In this document: in pieces, positions 32,563-33,728 of the stretch
Position numbering within the stretch: position 1 is the stretch's first letter
How the letters are laid out: every line of letters begins with the position of its first letter
Source: a virus
DNA: 33,728 nucleotides
IMG/VR virus record: IMGVR_UViG_3300034375_005070
Coordinates: 1 to 33,728 of that record
Strand: one strand, 5' to 3'
Notes under the pieces: generated by a model
Seen by the model: only the letters and a program-made list of their open reading frames with translations
Database searches by the model: none
Told to the model about the DNA's origin: nothing
Position numbers and translations under genes: made by a program

Positions 32563-33009
32563 ATTTGGTACCTTTCTTTTAGTGTTGTTGTTGCTGATTA
32601 AAGTATTTTATCACACCTTTATCCCATTCACCAAACTTGTACCGTTACATTTCACACAGCATACCGCACCATGGTTTACGTACTGCACTCCACCCGTATG
32701 GCACTGCCACGTGGATTTGCGCTCTATAACATGCGACGGTGCGCATGTTTAACCGTTTGCATCCCCTACCATCCCATACTGGAGATTTCATATTACACCA
32801 ACCATGGTGCTTCCTTGTTCAACCACGGGGGTTCTTTTAATTACCAGCCAGTTTCCCCAAGCCAAGCCCGCCTAATGATAATGCTGCAAAACACGCAAAT
32901 GTTTCGGTGTTTCGTTTTGGTGGTGCTGTGAGTGCAGTACAAAACCACACCCACATTTTTTTGTCAACACTTCAAACACTGACACACCAAAACTATCAGA
33001 ATCCAAAAC
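32563..33009. other. Intergenic region upstream of terS
   Basis: About 450 bases without a convincing gene. It holds a possible late promoter (32605-32634). There is also an isolated minus-strand TTGACA at 32962-32967 whose -10 partner (TTTTGT after 17 bases) is poor, and a short Cys-containing minus-strand frame at 32645-32791 with no ribosome site. The right part is T/G-rich on the minus strand. I see no tRNA or perfect large repeat. Confidence 0.5.
32605..32634 (-). promoter_or_regulatory. Possible late promoter upstream of terS
   Basis: On the minus strand TAAAAT (32610-32605) is preceded by TGA, an extended -10 element. TTGGTG lies 18 bases upstream as a weak -35 box. It is about 43 bases before the terS start, a suitable place to drive the packaging and head genes. 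The poor -35 match keeps confidence moderate. Confidence 0.4.
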
Positions 33010-33123
33010 TCAAACCGTCCCATAATACACCCCCAACAGATACGGAAAGTAGGCAACACAGAACAGAAACAAACACACAAACCACATACAGACTATAGCT
33101 ATATCCATTCTATCCCCGTTCAT
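33010..33123 (-). CDS. One-TM membrane microprotein (37 residues)
   Basis: The ATG overlaps the stop of the preceding gene (ATGA). The frame reads MNGDRMDIAIVCMWFVCLFL and continues hydrophobic to residue 36, giving one transmembrane segment of about 25 residues with a short charged N-terminus. It is rich in Phe, Cys and Tyr, and no clear terminator follows. Small phage membrane proteins include holins, antiholins and superinfection-exclusion proteins; which applies cannot be said. The coupling plus the clear membrane profile support a real gene. Confidence 0.55.
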   Translation of the reverse strand: MNGDRMDIAIVCMWFVCLFLFCVAYFPYLLGVYYGTV

Positions 33124-33725
33124 TTTACACCCCGCAGACTCAGAAAATAATCGCTCATCACTTCGTTTTGTTCCATCGCCACAGCTTCAAGGACATCATC
33201 AAAGCCCATCACAAAATCAGCATCAACACCGCCGCGCCCTTTTGCTGTCACGTTCTTCACTTGTAGCAAAACATAACGCCGTTTATCTAACGCCCTCATA
33301 TCATGCTCATCACCATCACAAAACCAAGACGGCAACATCTCAAGAAGACGCTTTTTTGTCTTCTTCGTTACAACCATAGCCATTCTATCAAAACCACGGT
33401 GTCCCCTAGGCGGCAAGTTATACCAAGTTTTTTCGCTCCAACTGTATGTCAAATGGTAATTATCCCACTTATTGAAATTGCGGGGGCATTTCGTATAGTC
33501 ATAGAAGCCCGCCAACCCGTTAAAATCATTGACAATAGCATCCATATTCAAAACCCGATAGAACGGGATATCACTAGTTCCATTCAAACGACAAAACAAT
33601 TGTTTATCATCAATTGAAGCCTTGAAACATTGTAAATACAACTCACGCAACATATCAACCAGATACTTTTTTGTATGATGATACAATGCAAGTGTGCGTT
33701 TTTCCATTGATTCTTGTTGGAACAT
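33120..33725 (-). CDS. Hypothetical protein, possibly cut at the right edge
   Basis: The frame has 201 codons from ATG 33725 and may continue beyond the window, since only three bases precede it. An internal ATG (MEKRTLALYHHTKK) is an alternative start; neither has a clear ribosome site. The product is mixed helix/beta with a basic middle (KKTKKRLLEML), Trp/Tyr-rich segments (YSWSEKTWYNLPPRG) and an acidic end. It runs in the same direction as the gene cut at position 1. No family is recognised. Confidence 0.7.
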   Translation of the reverse strand: MFQQESMEKRTLALYHHTKKYLVDMLRELYLQCFKASIDDKQLFCRLNGTSDIPFYRVLNMDAIVNDFNGLAGFYDYTKCPRNFNKWDNYHLTYSWSEKTWYNLPPRGHRGFDRMAMVVTKKTKKRLLEMLPSWFCDGDEHDMRALDKRRYVLLQVKNVTAKGRGGVDADFVMGFDDVLEAVAMEQNEVMSDYFLSLRGVK

Positions 33726-33728
33726 ACC

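Noticed and set aside
32645-32791. 48-residue Cys-containing minus-strand frame upstream of terS
   Set aside because: No ribosome site, no coupling with neighbours, and it lies just upstream of the possible promoter; it may be chance.

Overview
The window looks like most of the genome of a tailed, short-tailed (podovirus-type) double-stranded DNA bacteriophage. The evidence is a contiguous set of virion genes: terminase large subunit, portal, scaffold, HK97-type capsid, decoration protein, adaptor, nozzle, large internal virion proteins, tail fibre, holin-like protein and amidase. No tape-measure or tail-tube gene of a long-tailed phage is visible. Base composition is about 40% G+C by eye. 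Shine-Dalgarno sites are strong (GGAG/GGAGG) and promoters are sigma70-like, so the host should be a bacterium with an ordinary sigma70 system; I cannot name it. No integrase, polymerase, primase, tRNA or CRISPR array was seen.

Layout. Positions 1-552 are a control region: a leftward promoter (PL) and a rightward promoter (PR), each followed within 4-5 bases of its -10 box by a perfect 19-bp palindrome, with further palindromes and direct repeats between them. Positions 553-5433 (+ strand) hold the early/replication genes. These are small zinc-ribbon and helix-turn-helix proteins, a putative replication initiator carrying an internal iteron plus AT-rich element (candidate origin), a helicase-loader-like protein, an ERF single-strand annealing protein, a terminator, and another HTH protein. 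Positions 5464-33725 (- strand) are a tightly packed late operon. Transcription there runs from the right edge leftward: an unknown gene, a one-TM microprotein, putative small terminase, an odd G+C-richer repeat region, terL, an HTH gene, a Cys-rich gene, portal, a zinc-ribbon gene, scaffold, amidase, capsid, decoration, adaptor, nozzle, three minor tail proteins, three internal virion proteins, fibre genes, holin and three small terminal genes.

How it works together. Initiator plus loader without an own polymerase or helicase suggests lambda-like recruitment of the host replisome, with ERF giving recombination. The capsid and decoration genes have their own strong promoter and are closed by a strong terminator, as in the T7 gene 10 arrangement, which would boost capsid over tail protein. 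Most late genes are joined by ATGA or TAATG overlaps (translational coupling). The gene cut at the left edge and the gene at the right edge run in the same direction and could be two halves of one gene if the genome is circular or permuted.

All functional calls rest on reading motifs and gene order; no database search was run.
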